Program-made: the position numbers and the translations under genes
Source of the DNA: Novosphingobium ovatum
Lineage (GTDB): Bacteria > Pseudomonadota > Alphaproteobacteria > Sphingomonadales > Sphingomonadaceae
Direction of reading: 5' to 3'
Length of the DNA: 64,000 nt
NCBI RefSeq assembly: GCF_009909235.1
Contig: NZ_JAAAPO010000006.1
Span: 62,001-126,000 of the forward strand
Part shown: piece after piece, positions 17,106 to 26,871 of the stretch
Numbering within the stretch: the first letter of the stretch is position 1
How the letters are laid out: every line of letters starts with the position of its first letter
Notes under the pieces: generated by a model
The model's input: the letters and a program-made list of their open reading frames with translations, nothing else
The model's database searches: none
What the model was told of the DNA's origin: nothing

Positions 17106-18294
17106 TTTTGATCTAGACGAGTTGGCCGGCGAACTGGCCGATTTTGCCCCCGCCAAGAAGAAGGAAGCCGCGTACACCGCCCGCGAGGAACGCATCATAG
17201 CGGGCTTCGAGGATATTGAGCGCTTCTACGAGGAACATGGCCGCTCGCCGCGCCATGGCGAAGGTCGCGACATTTTCGAGCGCCTTTATGCGGTGCGTCT
17301 GGATAGGTTACGCGCTCAGGAGGATTGCCGGGAACTGCTGGCGGGCTTCGACAAGCATGGCCTATTGACAGGTGGCGATGCAGCTGTTCCGGACGAGGAG
17401 GCGTTGGACGACGACGACCTCATGGCGGAACTGGCCGGGCTTGGCGAAGGCGATGACATCACCCAATTGCGCCATGTGCGCTCCGCCGAGGAAAAGCGGG
17501 CGGCCGAGGAGGTCGCCAATCGTGAAAAGTGCCAGGATTTCGCTCAGTTCAAGCCATTGTTCGATCAGGTAGAGCGCGACATTGCAGATGGCACGCGATC
17601 GACGCGACCGTTTGTCAAGGACGCCGGGTTCCTCAAAGCAGACATCACCAGGGGCCAATTCTTCGTGCTGGGCGGGCAATTTGCCTATGTTGCCGAGCTG
17701 GGTGAACCGTTCAAGGCACCGAACGGCGAAGTGGATGCGCGGCTGAGGGTCATCTATTCCAACGGGACCGAGAGCAACCTGCTACTCCGCTCACTACAGC
17801 GGGCCCTGTACAAAGACGAGGCTGGTCGGCGCGTAACAGAGCCCGAGGCCGGGCCACTTTTCGCCGATAAGGCCGAGGAAGGCGAGATTGAAACAGGCAC
17901 GATCTACGTGCTGCGCAGCCGATCGGACCACCCGTTGGTTGCTGAACACCGCCAGGTAATCCACAAGATCGGTGTTACCAGCGGTTCAGTAGAGACGCGG
18001 ATCGCAGGCGCGGAGAAAAGCGCCACTTACCTGCTCGCCGGCGTGGATGTCGTCGCGACCTACAAGGTGTATGGCGTGAACTGCCAGAAGCTGGAGACCC
18101 TGATCCACAAGGTTTTTGCTGCCGCGCAAATCGAATTGGCGATACCCGATAGGTTCGGCCACGTCGTGAAGCCTCGTGAATGGTTCCTTGTGCCGGTACA
18201 GGTGATCGATGAAGCTGTGGAGCGCATCCGGGATCGTTCAATCCTCAATTACTCCTATGATCCGGCAACTGGCCGGCTCTCGAGGCAAGAGTGA
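17098..18294 (+). CDS. GIY-YIG (T5orf172/MUG113-like) nuclease-domain protein
   Basis: 398 residues, ATG at 17098 overlapping the helicase by 8 bp with AAGGAGGAAGG just upstream. The N-terminal 170 residues are charged and helical (FDLDELAGELADFAPAKKKEAA) and may bind the partner proteins. The C-terminal domain from about residue 267 has the GIY-YIG order: GTIYVLRSRS for the first strand, HKIGVTSGSVETRI for the second with the conserved Arg, and then a Glu in KLETLIHKVF. This is the variant seen in the MUG113/T5orf172 families. It is the best candidate for the cleavage subunit of the operon. Whether it is catalytically complete needs structural comparison. Confidence 0.82.
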   Translation: MSDFDLDELAGELADFAPAKKKEAAYTAREERIIAGFEDIERFYEEHGRSPRHGEGRDIFERLYAVRLDRLRAQEDCRELLAGFDKHGLLTGGDAAVPDEEALDDDDLMAELAGLGEGDDITQLRHVRSAEEKRAAEEVANREKCQDFAQFKPLFDQVERDIADGTRSTRPFVKDAGFLKADITRGQFFVLGGQFAYVAELGEPFKAPNGEVDARLRVIYSNGTESNLLLRSLQRALYKDEAGRRVTEPEAGPLFADKAEEGEIETGTIYVLRSRSDHPLVAEHRQVIHKIGVTSGSVETRIAGAEKSATYLLAGVDVVATYKVYGVNCQKLETLIHKVFAAAQIELAIPDRFGHVVKPREWFLVPVQVIDEAVERIRDRSILNYSYDPATGRLSRQE

Positions 18295-18634
18295 GGGCGC
18301 CTGCCACCCCCAATTGCTGACGTCCAAGATCCCTGTAGCGGCATCCGATCCGGTCGCAGGTTCAATATCATCGCGGTGCTCTGGAATGCCGGGGTCTGGT
18401 GGAAGGCGGTCGCCTGCCACGGTAGGCGGAACGCCGCGTAGTGGGACTTTGCGGCTATTTGCGAGGCGGAGAAAGTCCGGTTTCTGCCATAAGCAGACGC
18501 TGGGGCCTTCCTGTCCGCGCAAACGTAATAAACCTAAAAGCCAACTAGCATCGGTGCTGACGACACTGGTTGCTCGCCGCCTAAACTGCCCTCCGGACAA
18601 GGCCCTCGCTCTGGCCTGCTGCCGGTTTTCTGCT
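18295..18634. other. 340-bp gap between two converging operons
   Basis: Lies between the end of the GIY-YIG gene (plus) and the end of zorD (minus). I see no supported gene. A bidirectional terminator would be expected but I found no strong hairpin with a T-run. A scrambled CCACGG/GGCGGA-rich tract around 18,400-18,440 may form structure. Confidence 0.35.
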
Positions 18635-21600
18635 CTAGGCTCCGGGGGGAACGTAAGTAACTGTGCACTGGCGTCGGTCATTATACAAGGCTTCCAGACC
18701 TCGCCCAATGGTCAATTCATGCCGCTTGATTGCACTGCCTGCATGGCGAACATCGATTTCAATGAAGCGGTCATGAAAATCATCGTCACGGGCGCGCTTG
18801 CTGCGTCGACCCAAGGTAAGACGAGGAGCTAAGCCTGCAAATTCAGCTGCAAACGTCGAACCGAAATCTCGTCGGCAGCTAACTTCATCAAGGTCGCCGT
18901 CAACCTCCGGGGCATACTCAATCAGCACGCTTTCCAAGGATGCGGCTGCTTGCTTTAGGTCTGCGATGAAGTGGATTTGAGCTTCCCGAGATACGGCAGT
19001 GCCCAGAGCATAAGGGTCCCGTATAACCACCTGCACAACGTGCTTGCCCGAAAATATGGCGAGGATCTCCTCGGTTGGACGCGGTTCGCCTGCCGCTCTT
19101 CGCCACAACTTTACCTGTGCTTCAACGGCCACTTTCGGCAAAGACAGTTTGGCCCTGGGAGGCGGGGCCGTTTGGACCGAGGTTGGTTCCTCCGTTGATG
19201 CGGATGCCTCCGGAAGCACCTCATCGGCAGGCTCGTGTGCCGAAGCTTTCTGGGACGCAGCTCCGGGCTCAATCTCGCGCTCAAGCGACACTTCGCGAAA
19301 CAGGTCGCCGAGTTCACCATCGCTGGCATCGGGCGGAAAGAAAAGGTCTCTGGTGAGATTACGCTTCCGTTCTATGAGTGCGTTAAGGCGAAGATCAAAG
19401 CTCGATGGGGCCAGATCGGGATCCGGATGAACCGCCATCGGCAGGTAAACGTGAACGTCCCTGTTCTGGCCAATCCGAAACACGCGGTCGGTCGCCTGGT
19501 CTTCCACCGCAGGGTTCCACCAGCGCGAGAGATGGATGACGTGGTTTGCTGCCGTTATCGTCAGGCCGACGCCACCAGCGCGCGGGGACAGGATCATGAC
19601 GTCGAAAGAACCCGGTTGGGACTGGAATGCATCGACCAATGACTGCCGCTTATGCCCTGCAATGCCACCATTTATGCGAATTGGACGAGAACGCAGGCCA
19701 AAATGTTGCTGAATGAGGCCCGCAAGCCGATCCTGCATGGCAAGGTCTTCAACAAAGACCAGAGCCTTCTCACCCTTCTCGGCCACGTTCTGCAGAATAG
19801 CTAAAGTCTGAGACAAGCGAGCCGAATCCTGCGCATACGTGGCCAGATCATCCGGGGCTTGACGAGGGTCGGTCGGGTGGAGCGAAACCCCCCGCATGTT
19901 GCTCAGAGCATTCAGCATGCCACCTTTACCCAAGGTTCCGGCGGCTCCAGCGGCTGCAGCCCTGACAACGAGTTCGCGATATGCGTTGGCCTGAGCAGCG
20001 GGCATCGGTGCTTCGAGCGCGTGAATATGTTTGGCCGGCATGCCGTCAAGCACCTCACCCTTCAGCCGCCTCAGCATGTACGGCGGACGCCCCTTGATGG
20101 GATCGGTGAGTTGTGATTTCAGCCGTGCCAAAGCTACCACATCATCGGATGGATGCCTCTTTTCGAAATCACGACTGGCACCAAGGAAGCCGGGGGCGAC
20201 CACGTCCATGATCGACCAGAGATCCTGGAGCCTGTTTTCGACCGGCGTGCCAGTCATCCCCAACGTAAATTCGGCATTGAGCGCTTTGGCCGCTCGCGTG
20301 ACTTGACTGCCGGGGTTTTTGAGCTTTTGAATCTCGTCGAAAATTATCAGGCCGAACCGGGTGCGTGCAAAGCTGAAATGGTAGTCACGCAGGGTTTCGT
20401 AGGTCGTGAGGACAACCCCTGCATCACGCCAGTTCGCGGCGTCGAGCGAAGCCTTGCCGGTTTCGATGTCTCTCGCCCCAAAGCTATCTTCGTCTCGCAA
20501 AAGGCGAAGATTTCCGCCAAAAGCAGGAATGAGCGAGCCAAGAAGCGGAGCCTGCAGATGTTTTTCAATCTCAGCGCGCCAATTGCCCAGTAGCCCAGTC
20601 GGAGCGACAATCAGAAACGGCGCGCGTTGCCGACGACCGGCTTCAGCTTCGTCCTGCAGCCACGCCATAAAGGCGATGGCCTGAAGGGTCTTGCCGAGCC
20701 CCATGTCGTCAGCCAGCAGAGCACCCGGACGACCGACAGAAGCGTTCTGCGCCAACCAATTCAGACCATCGCGCTGATGCATTTTAAGCGAAGTAGAAAG
20801 ACGCTGCGGCGGTTCAACAGGCTCAAGAACTTCATCTTCCAGAGTTTCGGTGAGGCCAACCGGCGCAAAGTCGACTTCTTCAAAGTTGTCGTGGACGACG
20901 AGGAAAAGCTTGCCCTGGGTTGCTGCATCCCAATCGGAGGCCTCGTGCTCCTCGCCCTCGTTGCGTTTTTCATCTGCCTCCGAAGAAGTGACGAACGGTT
21001 GCAGACTGGCCAGAGCAGCCCGGCTTTGATCGTTTACCGGAATTTGGGTTGGAGGAGGGGCGGCATTCTCGTCAACAGAGTCAAGCAACCCAACTACGTT
21101 TGCCAACACTTCCCCTTTGCTGGCTGCCTCCTCGACCCGATTGATGACCTCGGCAACGTTCGAGGCTGAAATCCCAAAGAAGTCCTCGCCGACTCGGACG
21201 CCAAACTTCTCGGGGATCCAGCTGTTTTTCTGGGACGGAACAATCCAGGGCAGGACAGGTGCCCGCCAGACATCGACGCCGGCCACTCGATCGGAAAACT
21301 GTTCCGTTTCGATGAACAGGCCTTCAAGCCCAATCTTTTCCGCCGCGTCATCGCCGATTGCATCGCGAAGGATTTTGCGCGGGTTCAGGACGAAGGCTCT
21401 TCGTTGTGGCTCCGGCGCATCCTGCAAACGCCTTATTGCCCCCAATGCCGGACGAAGGGCCTCGTCAATGAACAGGTATTCCCCGTTCTTGAGCACATAG
21501 ACAGGTCGAGCTTCGTTCTCCCTCCTGAAGCGGTCGGTCGCGAATAGCCGCTGAGATGACGATGAGAGGATGCTGTCAGCCTCTTCGTCAAGCACCTGAC

Positions 21601-22312
21601 CTTCATCATTCGCCTCGGCCACCGATCGCGCACTGAAAAGCACGGGATCAAATTCGGTGACATCAGGCGTAAGCGTCTTGATCTTGAGAGAGAAGCTGGA
21701 TGCGTAGTGGACGCGTAGGTCCTGCAAATAGCCCTCGGTCTCAACACTAAGCTGTGGGTCATCAGGCCAATGCTGCTTCAGCTTGGCCAAAGCCTGAAAT
21801 CGTTCCGTGCTGGGTAGCGCCTGTGTCAGCGGCTCTGCCGCCGAGTAGAGCGACCACAAAGGTTCTGGAACACGACGCGGACCCGCTTCAGTCAGCAGGA
21901 TTGCGCCGTTCAGCTTCGCACGAACCGGCTGACCTCCAGGACGGACCCAGCGAACGGCTAGACGAAAATCATCCTGATCAATCCGGTTTTGCGCACGGAG
22001 ATCGAGAGCAAGGGGTGTTGGTGATGGAAGGCCAAGCAGGGCTGCCGAAAGCGTGTCGAGCCCGGCTAGTGCTTTCGGACAGAAACTGAGTCCGTCTTCG
22101 CAAGCAACAATCCCGCGCCCCTCAATCTCATAGCCATCTTCGCTCGACGCAATCAAGTCAGGTAAGATTGCCGCGACATCAGGACGCGCAACTGCCCACT
22201 GGTCTAATGGAATCTTCTTTCCTGCCTTGTCGAGGCTGACAACGACATCGGCCCCATCTTCGCGCCAGGCGAATGTCGGCTGGGTCGGCTTTCCAAAGAT
22301 CCGCTTAAACAC
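18635..22312 (-). CDS. zorD: Zorya type I protein ZorD, SNF2-like helicase
   Basis: 1225 residues. The C-terminal two thirds is a SWI2/SNF2 ATPase: Walker A LADDMGLGKTLQA at about residue 535, motif II DEIQ (rather than DEAH) at about 660, MTGTPVENRLQDLWSI as motif III, and ILSPRAGGVGLTITAANHVIHL plus DRVFRIGQ as motifs V-VI. The N-terminal 500 residues contain no domain I recognise. It is the last gene of zorA-zorB-zorC-zorD, overlapping zorC by 8 bp. ZorD is known as a cytosolic effector that degrades or unwinds phage DNA once the ZorAB membrane motor senses infection. The size is slightly above typical ZorD (about 1100). Confidence 0.9.
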   Translation of the reverse strand: MFKRIFGKPTQPTFAWREDGADVVVSLDKAGKKIPLDQWAVARPDVAAILPDLIASSEDGYEIEGRGIVACEDGLSFCPKALAGLDTLSAALLGLPSPTPLALDLRAQNRIDQDDFRLAVRWVRPGGQPVRAKLNGAILLTEAGPRRVPEPLWSLYSAAEPLTQALPSTERFQALAKLKQHWPDDPQLSVETEGYLQDLRVHYASSFSLKIKTLTPDVTEFDPVLFSARSVAEANDEGQVLDEEADSILSSSSQRLFATDRFRRENEARPVYVLKNGEYLFIDEALRPALGAIRRLQDAPEPQRRAFVLNPRKILRDAIGDDAAEKIGLEGLFIETEQFSDRVAGVDVWRAPVLPWIVPSQKNSWIPEKFGVRVGEDFFGISASNVAEVINRVEEAASKGEVLANVVGLLDSVDENAAPPPTQIPVNDQSRAALASLQPFVTSSEADEKRNEGEEHEASDWDAATQGKLFLVVHDNFEEVDFAPVGLTETLEDEVLEPVEPPQRLSTSLKMHQRDGLNWLAQNASVGRPGALLADDMGLGKTLQAIAFMAWLQDEAEAGRRQRAPFLIVAPTGLLGNWRAEIEKHLQAPLLGSLIPAFGGNLRLLRDEDSFGARDIETGKASLDAANWRDAGVVLTTYETLRDYHFSFARTRFGLIIFDEIQKLKNPGSQVTRAAKALNAEFTLGMTGTPVENRLQDLWSIMDVVAPGFLGASRDFEKRHPSDDVVALARLKSQLTDPIKGRPPYMLRRLKGEVLDGMPAKHIHALEAPMPAAQANAYRELVVRAAAAGAAGTLGKGGMLNALSNMRGVSLHPTDPRQAPDDLATYAQDSARLSQTLAILQNVAEKGEKALVFVEDLAMQDRLAGLIQQHFGLRSRPIRINGGIAGHKRQSLVDAFQSQPGSFDVMILSPRAGGVGLTITAANHVIHLSRWWNPAVEDQATDRVFRIGQNRDVHVYLPMAVHPDPDLAPSSFDLRLNALIERKRNLTRDLFFPPDASDGELGDLFREVSLEREIEPGAASQKASAHEPADEVLPEASASTEEPTSVQTAPPPRAKLSLPKVAVEAQVKLWRRAAGEPRPTEEILAIFSGKHVVQVVIRDPYALGTAVSREAQIHFIADLKQAAASLESVLIEYAPEVDGDLDEVSCRRDFGSTFAAEFAGLAPRLTLGRRSKRARDDDFHDRFIEIDVRHAGSAIKRHELTIGRGLEALYNDRRQCTVTYVPPGA

Positions 22313-23732
22313 GTTTTGGCTTCCATGTCGGTTTCGGGTTGAAGATCGCGCGTCCTTCTATCAAGCTGGCCAATTTCTTCTGCCATGAGTAGGTGGAGGG
22401 GGAAGCGTGACTTTCTTGGATCGGTGCAGAGTAAAGGGCGCCGTAAGAATAACGCTGCTGAAAGAGTTGCGGGATCCCCTTATCTCCACGCTTCCACACC
22501 TGATACTTTGCTGAGTGGCTCCAGTCCACGATCGTCAAATCACCAATCTTAAGGATCAAGGCCGCATGCTGAGACGACTTGTCAACTTGCTTTCCGAACG
22601 CAGCAAAGGAGCGATCACCGCTTGAGCGAGCGGCGTTGGTGGCCAACCTTGCACCTTCATCTCCAAAGGCTACCCAAGCCGCATCAATACCCGGAGAATT
22701 GCCGTCGCTCAGGAGATAGGACATCCAGAACGCACGACGATAGTCCCACATCAGCTTGGATGCACTGTCCGGCATCAAGCGGTCGACGATGTCGAGGAAC
22801 TGAAGAACCGACGCCCTCGTCAGCCAGCGCATAAGCACAGCATAGGCACCGGGTGCTTTGTCCATAACAACACGCCAAAGCTGAGGTTTAGCGCGCGGGT
22901 CACCTTCGCCAAACCGTTCCAGCATCTCTAGCAACGCGGACTTGTGCGCCTCGGTCGGCTCGACGATTTCCCAAGGCGTGAGGCTGGCCTCTACGAACTC
23001 CGGCCACACTCTGGGAAAAGCAAACTTCCCTTTATCGTTGGCGGCGAAATTGATCAGTGTTCTCTGGCCTTCAACGGCCTCTTGCCCCTTCAATCGCTTG
23101 ACGCGGAGACATGCGGACCGAAAGACTGACTCTGCTAATCCACCAAATCTACGGCCAGCGGTATCAAGGCCAGCCTCCCTGAATATGGCCGCGGAGTCTG
23201 CCCCAGCCGTCAGAATACGTTCAGCGAGTAATCCCGGCGCCCGTGATGGGTCAAGCAACGCAAAGGCTTTGAACTTGCCCGGCCATACATCGCTTTCACG
23301 CCAAGGCCACGCCTCGCTCATTGTCCGCAGTTTATTTGCCAGCGACAAGACGGTCTCGTCCTCGCTTGAAAAACCGTCGAGATAGGCATCAATCACGGCG
23401 AAGAAGGCTGCTCGCCGCTTGTTCCGATCGACCTCCGAAAGGAGGGCGTTCAATGCCATGCTATCTGCAGCTGGGGGAATCGGCGGATGCAAAATAGCCT
23501 GACATCCCACACGAAGCTCACGCCGGGACAATTGTGACATCGCTCCGGCTGGAGCCAGGTTGGCAATCCGTTGCTGAACTTCGGCCACTGTCGCGTGCCC
23601 CACTACATTGGCGGAATTTCGCTCCTCAAGCTTTGCGACAGCTTTGCTCAAACCTGTAGGTTCGATGCTCCCCACGCGCATGCGCGTGACCAGAGCTTTC
23701 GGATCGCTGAGCAGTTTTCCAAGGTGGCTCAT
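22305..23732 (-). CDS. zorC: Zorya type I protein ZorC (EH-signature domain)
   Basis: 475 residues starting MSHLGKLLSDPKALVTRMRVG. Its identity rests chiefly on position: it is third in a four-gene operon flanked by unmistakable zorB and zorD, and its length fits ZorC. The central part (SKLMWDYRRAFWMSYLLSDG and following residues) resembles the EH_Signature region described in ZorC. It overlaps zorB by 4 bp (ATGA) and zorD by 8 bp. ZorC is a cytosolic DNA-binding effector in type I Zorya and is absent from type II, so its presence sets the subtype. Confidence 0.87.
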   Translation of the reverse strand: MSHLGKLLSDPKALVTRMRVGSIEPTGLSKAVAKLEERNSANVVGHATVAEVQQRIANLAPAGAMSQLSRRELRVGCQAILHPPIPPAADSMALNALLSEVDRNKRRAAFFAVIDAYLDGFSSEDETVLSLANKLRTMSEAWPWRESDVWPGKFKAFALLDPSRAPGLLAERILTAGADSAAIFREAGLDTAGRRFGGLAESVFRSACLRVKRLKGQEAVEGQRTLINFAANDKGKFAFPRVWPEFVEASLTPWEIVEPTEAHKSALLEMLERFGEGDPRAKPQLWRVVMDKAPGAYAVLMRWLTRASVLQFLDIVDRLMPDSASKLMWDYRRAFWMSYLLSDGNSPGIDAAWVAFGDEGARLATNAARSSGDRSFAAFGKQVDKSSQHAALILKIGDLTIVDWSHSAKYQVWKRGDKGIPQLFQQRYSYGALYSAPIQESHASPSTYSWQKKLASLIEGRAIFNPKPTWKPKRV

Positions 23733-24481
23733 TTGCCTTTGATCCGGTTTGCGACGGCCCGCTCTGCTTCCCCAGCATCCGGTGCCATCATAATCAATCG
23801 GAGGTCGATCCGTCGGTTCTGTTGTTTGCGCTCTTGGTCACTTCCCTTGCCATCTGGCACTGGGCGTTGTGGCCCATAGCCGCTGACGCTCAGGATCGGG
23901 TCGCACCGTCCAAGCTTTTGGGCGCAGAGGCCGCTAAGGTTTGGCTGAAATTCTATCAACGAGCGGTAGGTGTTGGTCGCCCGAACCACAGAAAGATCCC
24001 AATTGTCTTTCAAACCTCCGCCGCCGGAATAGCGGTCGCTGTCGGTGTGTCCCTCGATGTAGACAGACTCCAGTTTGTGCTTGCTCGACGGACACTTAGC
24101 CGACTTCGCTACACCATCGCTGTAGCAGGGCAAAATGTCGATCAAGGCCGCAGCCAAGCGATCGACATTCGCGCGGCCTTCCGGTTTCAAATCTCGCTGG
24201 CCGCTGTCGAACAGCACTGAGTCCGGCAAACGGAGGACACCGTTCTCCCTGTCGATGATGACCGGAACGCCCTGATCCTTCAGCTTATGCTGAATTTCCT
24301 CTAGGATCTTCGTTCTGGTCTTGTTGGCCCCCGTCAGCTCCTCGGTCACGTCCTGAAATTGGAGCGCGAAATACATCAACAAGATGATGAACACGAAAAC
24401 CAGGCCGACCATAAGGTCGGTCATCGAGACGAAGTAGTTCTCCTCCTCGGCAACCAGCTCCTGGGCTTCCTCGAGGATCAT
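23729..24481 (-). CDS. zorB: Zorya protein ZorB, MotB/OmpA-like stator subunit
   Basis: 250 residues. One N-terminal membrane span (LMVGLVFVFIILLMYFALQF) is preceded by SMTD, whose Asp is the expected ion-carrying residue of MotB-like stators. The C-terminal periplasmic domain has OmpA-like peptidoglycan-binding motifs: YIEGHTDSDRY, then LSVVRATNTY, and NRRIDLRL near the end. With ZorA it forms the ion-driven inner-membrane complex that detects cell-envelope perturbation by phage. The ATG overlaps the zorA stop by 4 bp. Confidence 0.94.
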   Translation of the reverse strand: MILEEAQELVAEEENYFVSMTDLMVGLVFVFIILLMYFALQFQDVTEELTGANKTRTKILEEIQHKLKDQGVPVIIDRENGVLRLPDSVLFDSGQRDLKPEGRANVDRLAAALIDILPCYSDGVAKSAKCPSSKHKLESVYIEGHTDSDRYSGGGGLKDNWDLSVVRATNTYRSLIEFQPNLSGLCAQKLGRCDPILSVSGYGPQRPVPDGKGSDQERKQQNRRIDLRLIMMAPDAGEAERAVANRIKGK

Positions 24482-26436
24482 TCAGCCGGCTCCTTTGGCC
24501 CCTTCACATGTTCCACAAACTCGTCGAGGGATTCCGCATATTCCTCGATCTGGGTCATAGTGTTTCCCAGTCGGCCCACTGCAGACGCCATCTCGCGGTC
24601 GACCTTCTGGGCGAAATCACGGAATTGCGTAAGGCTGTCGGCCAGCGTTTGGGCAAGCTTGTCCGTGGCATCTGCCAAGGAGCGATCAACGCCCTCGAAC
24701 CTTGCGCGATAATCTTGCCAGGCACCCGCCGCCGCCGAATGGGTTGCCCGGATGTCTTCGGCCAGCCCCTTCATCTCACTCAGCGTCTGAACACCCGCAG
24801 CACGCTCTTCCGCAATCGTCTTTGTAAGTTGAGTGGTCGCCTGATTGACCGATCGCGCCGCCTCGGCAACAGGTGCTGCAGCCTGACTGAAGCCCGTGGA
24901 CGCGTCGCCAAGAGACGATGCAACGAGACGCGCGTTATCGGTCACAGAGCGAATTGCGTCTGCAGTCCGTTCTGCTCCATCGCCTGTGCGGGAGAGGCCG
25001 ACCGCCGCCCGCTCGACCTGCGTCGCTGCTTCACCGACCGCCCGGCTCAGGCCAGCTGCCGTGTCCTTCAGCGCTTGTCCCGACTGTTCAATTGCAATCC
25101 GGAAGGTTTCTTGACTGGCCTCTACCCCCGTTTTGAGGGTGTTGCCGACTGCTTCACGCATACGGTCAGCGGTTTCGATGCCGCCCTTTTTCATCGCTTC
25201 AAGAATCTCGGAAACCATGCCCACCGACTTCGTCTGAGCCTCTTCGATGCTGCCAAGGATCTTCTCCAGCGCCCTATTCTGGGCCTCGTTGGCCGCCTCA
25301 CCGCGCGAGGTCATGTCCTTGCCAATGATTTCAACTTGCGTCGTCAGACCGGCAAAGGCCTCACGTATGTCCTTGGCTGCCGCAGCGAAGTCCTCACCGG
25401 CAAGCCTGATCTTTTGCGCCGCATCGTCTCCAGATGAATTAACTGCCATTCCGATTTGATCGAGCCGGCCGCGAAGCTCATTGAGCGTCTCGCTCAAGCC
25501 GCGCAATTGATCGCCACTGACCTTTTCAATGGCCTCACGCGCCCCGGCACCGATGCCCTGAGTGACCGACGCCATATTGTCATTAAGGGTCGAAAGCGAT
25601 GCCGCTACCGGCGCAATTGCTTGCGTGAATTGCGCGCCAATCCGCTCCGATAGTTGGAGGGCAACGTCGGTGTTGAAGAATTTGAGCTGGTCACGCTGTT
25701 CCTGCATTACCTCAAGCTGCTCAACAGCCAAGCGCTGCGGTGAAACATAGAGCAAACCGCGTTCGAGCAGTTCACAGAGCAGATCGGTTTCATGGCGCAC
25801 CCGTTTGCTCAGACCATGCTCGGCAAAACGCAGCCAAATGGATGCACCCAAGCCGGCCACCGATGTGAAAAATTTGGCACCGGCAACCACAAGGAGATGC
25901 TGCAAGGACTCCTTGGCCACATTCACATCCTGCCCCGCCATTCCTTTGGCAGCCGTATTCAGCGCGACAATGAGGCCAAGAAAGGTGAGGATAAGGCCAA
26001 CGCCGACAAAAATGTTCGAGGCAAATGTCAGCATTGTCTGCTTTGGCGCGGCGCGGTTGAAGAACGCGGTCGGCCGGTTGGTGTTGCGGATGGGAGATGT
26101 CGTTTCATCGACCATAGCTTCCTGAAACTCTCGCCAGGCAAGGACGAGGCCGTATGCACCCTCGCCCTCCTCATTCATTTTGGCGGATGTAGCGATATAG
26201 TTCTGGGCGAATGACGCTCGCTCCGCCACCGGATCACTATCCTTGCCGAGCGCTTCCTTGAGAGCCTGAACGCGATAGGCCGCCGCAGAGAGGTAGGGTT
26301 TTGTGATGGAGGCGGCTTTGTAATGCACATAAGCCGCCGCCAACAACATCGCTGGCAGCAAAATGAACGGAGCAACCCATCGCTCCCCGTAAACGAGGTT
26401 CAGAACCCCGAGAATAATATCGAGTAAATTGTTCAT
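24478..26436 (-). CDS. zorA: Zorya protein ZorA, MotA-like motor subunit with long coiled-coil tail
   Basis: 652 residues from the ATG at 26436, which has GGGGATAAA directly upstream; the open frame continues 9 codons further. N-terminal membrane spans are WVAPFILLPAMLLAAAYVHY, then NIFVGVGLILTFLGLIVAL and LLVVAGAKFFTSVAGLGASI, the last two with the MotA/ExbB pattern. From about residue 230 to the end the sequence is almost continuous amphipathic helix rich in Ala, Glu and Gln, matching the long intracellular tail of ZorA that carries the signal to the cytosolic effectors. First gene of the operon. Confidence 0.94.
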   Translation of the reverse strand: MNNLLDIILGVLNLVYGERWVAPFILLPAMLLAAAYVHYKAASITKPYLSAAAYRVQALKEALGKDSDPVAERASFAQNYIATSAKMNEEGEGAYGLVLAWREFQEAMVDETTSPIRNTNRPTAFFNRAAPKQTMLTFASNIFVGVGLILTFLGLIVALNTAAKGMAGQDVNVAKESLQHLLVVAGAKFFTSVAGLGASIWLRFAEHGLSKRVRHETDLLCELLERGLLYVSPQRLAVEQLEVMQEQRDQLKFFNTDVALQLSERIGAQFTQAIAPVAASLSTLNDNMASVTQGIGAGAREAIEKVSGDQLRGLSETLNELRGRLDQIGMAVNSSGDDAAQKIRLAGEDFAAAAKDIREAFAGLTTQVEIIGKDMTSRGEAANEAQNRALEKILGSIEEAQTKSVGMVSEILEAMKKGGIETADRMREAVGNTLKTGVEASQETFRIAIEQSGQALKDTAAGLSRAVGEAATQVERAAVGLSRTGDGAERTADAIRSVTDNARLVASSLGDASTGFSQAAAPVAEAARSVNQATTQLTKTIAEERAAGVQTLSEMKGLAEDIRATHSAAAGAWQDYRARFEGVDRSLADATDKLAQTLADSLTQFRDFAQKVDREMASAVGRLGNTMTQIEEYAESLDEFVEHVKGPKEPAE

Positions 26437-26464
26437 TTTATCCCCGCAAACGGTCGTCGCCACC

Positions 26465-26494
26465 AGAATAACGTTGTATAACTGCTTATGGCAA
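26465..26494 (-). promoter_or_regulatory. candidate promoter of the Zorya operon
   Basis: On the minus strand TTGCCA, an 18-bp spacer and TATTCT precede zorA by about 30 bp of leader. The same stretch contains a direct repeat GTTAT-N5-GTTAT that could be a regulator site. Proposed by eye only. Confidence 0.4.
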
Positions 26495-26871
26495 GCAGCG
26501 CGGCTATATGAGAGCCTCGTAACTGATTTCCACGGCCAAGGGATCAGCGGCGTGTTCCCACAGGCCGTAGCCCAAAAGATCGTGGAAATCTTTGCGGATG
26601 TGCGAGCAAAGGCAGCGGCTTAGGCGAGAAATGGGGCATTTTTGTCGGTCGGCACGGCCTTCGGGATCGTCCGGTTACGCAGATACCGACCATTCGTTGA
26701 GCTGCCTGGGCGGCATCAACCCCCTCGCATTCGAAGCCAAGGTGGCATAGTGAGATAGGTGACCGGCACAAATCCGTTACAAGTCCACTGCCCTCGCACG
26801 TGATTTCGTGATCGAAGGTAGCTAAAGCGGAGAAGGGTAAAAGCGGCTAATTTCATGCCTGAAAATCGACA
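26495..26871. other. gap between the zorA promoter and the AbiF RNA
   Basis: About 375 bp with no supported gene. Short frames (plus strand to 26623; minus strand 26544-26771) have no recognisable product. The promoter of the structured RNA downstream should lie here, but I see no strong -35/-10 pair. Confidence 0.35.

Noticed and set aside
12250..18294. Classical DISARM or BREX assignment of the methyltransferase operon
   Set aside because: There is no PLD-nuclease, DUF1998 protein or PglZ/BrxL-type gene; gene content does not match either system.
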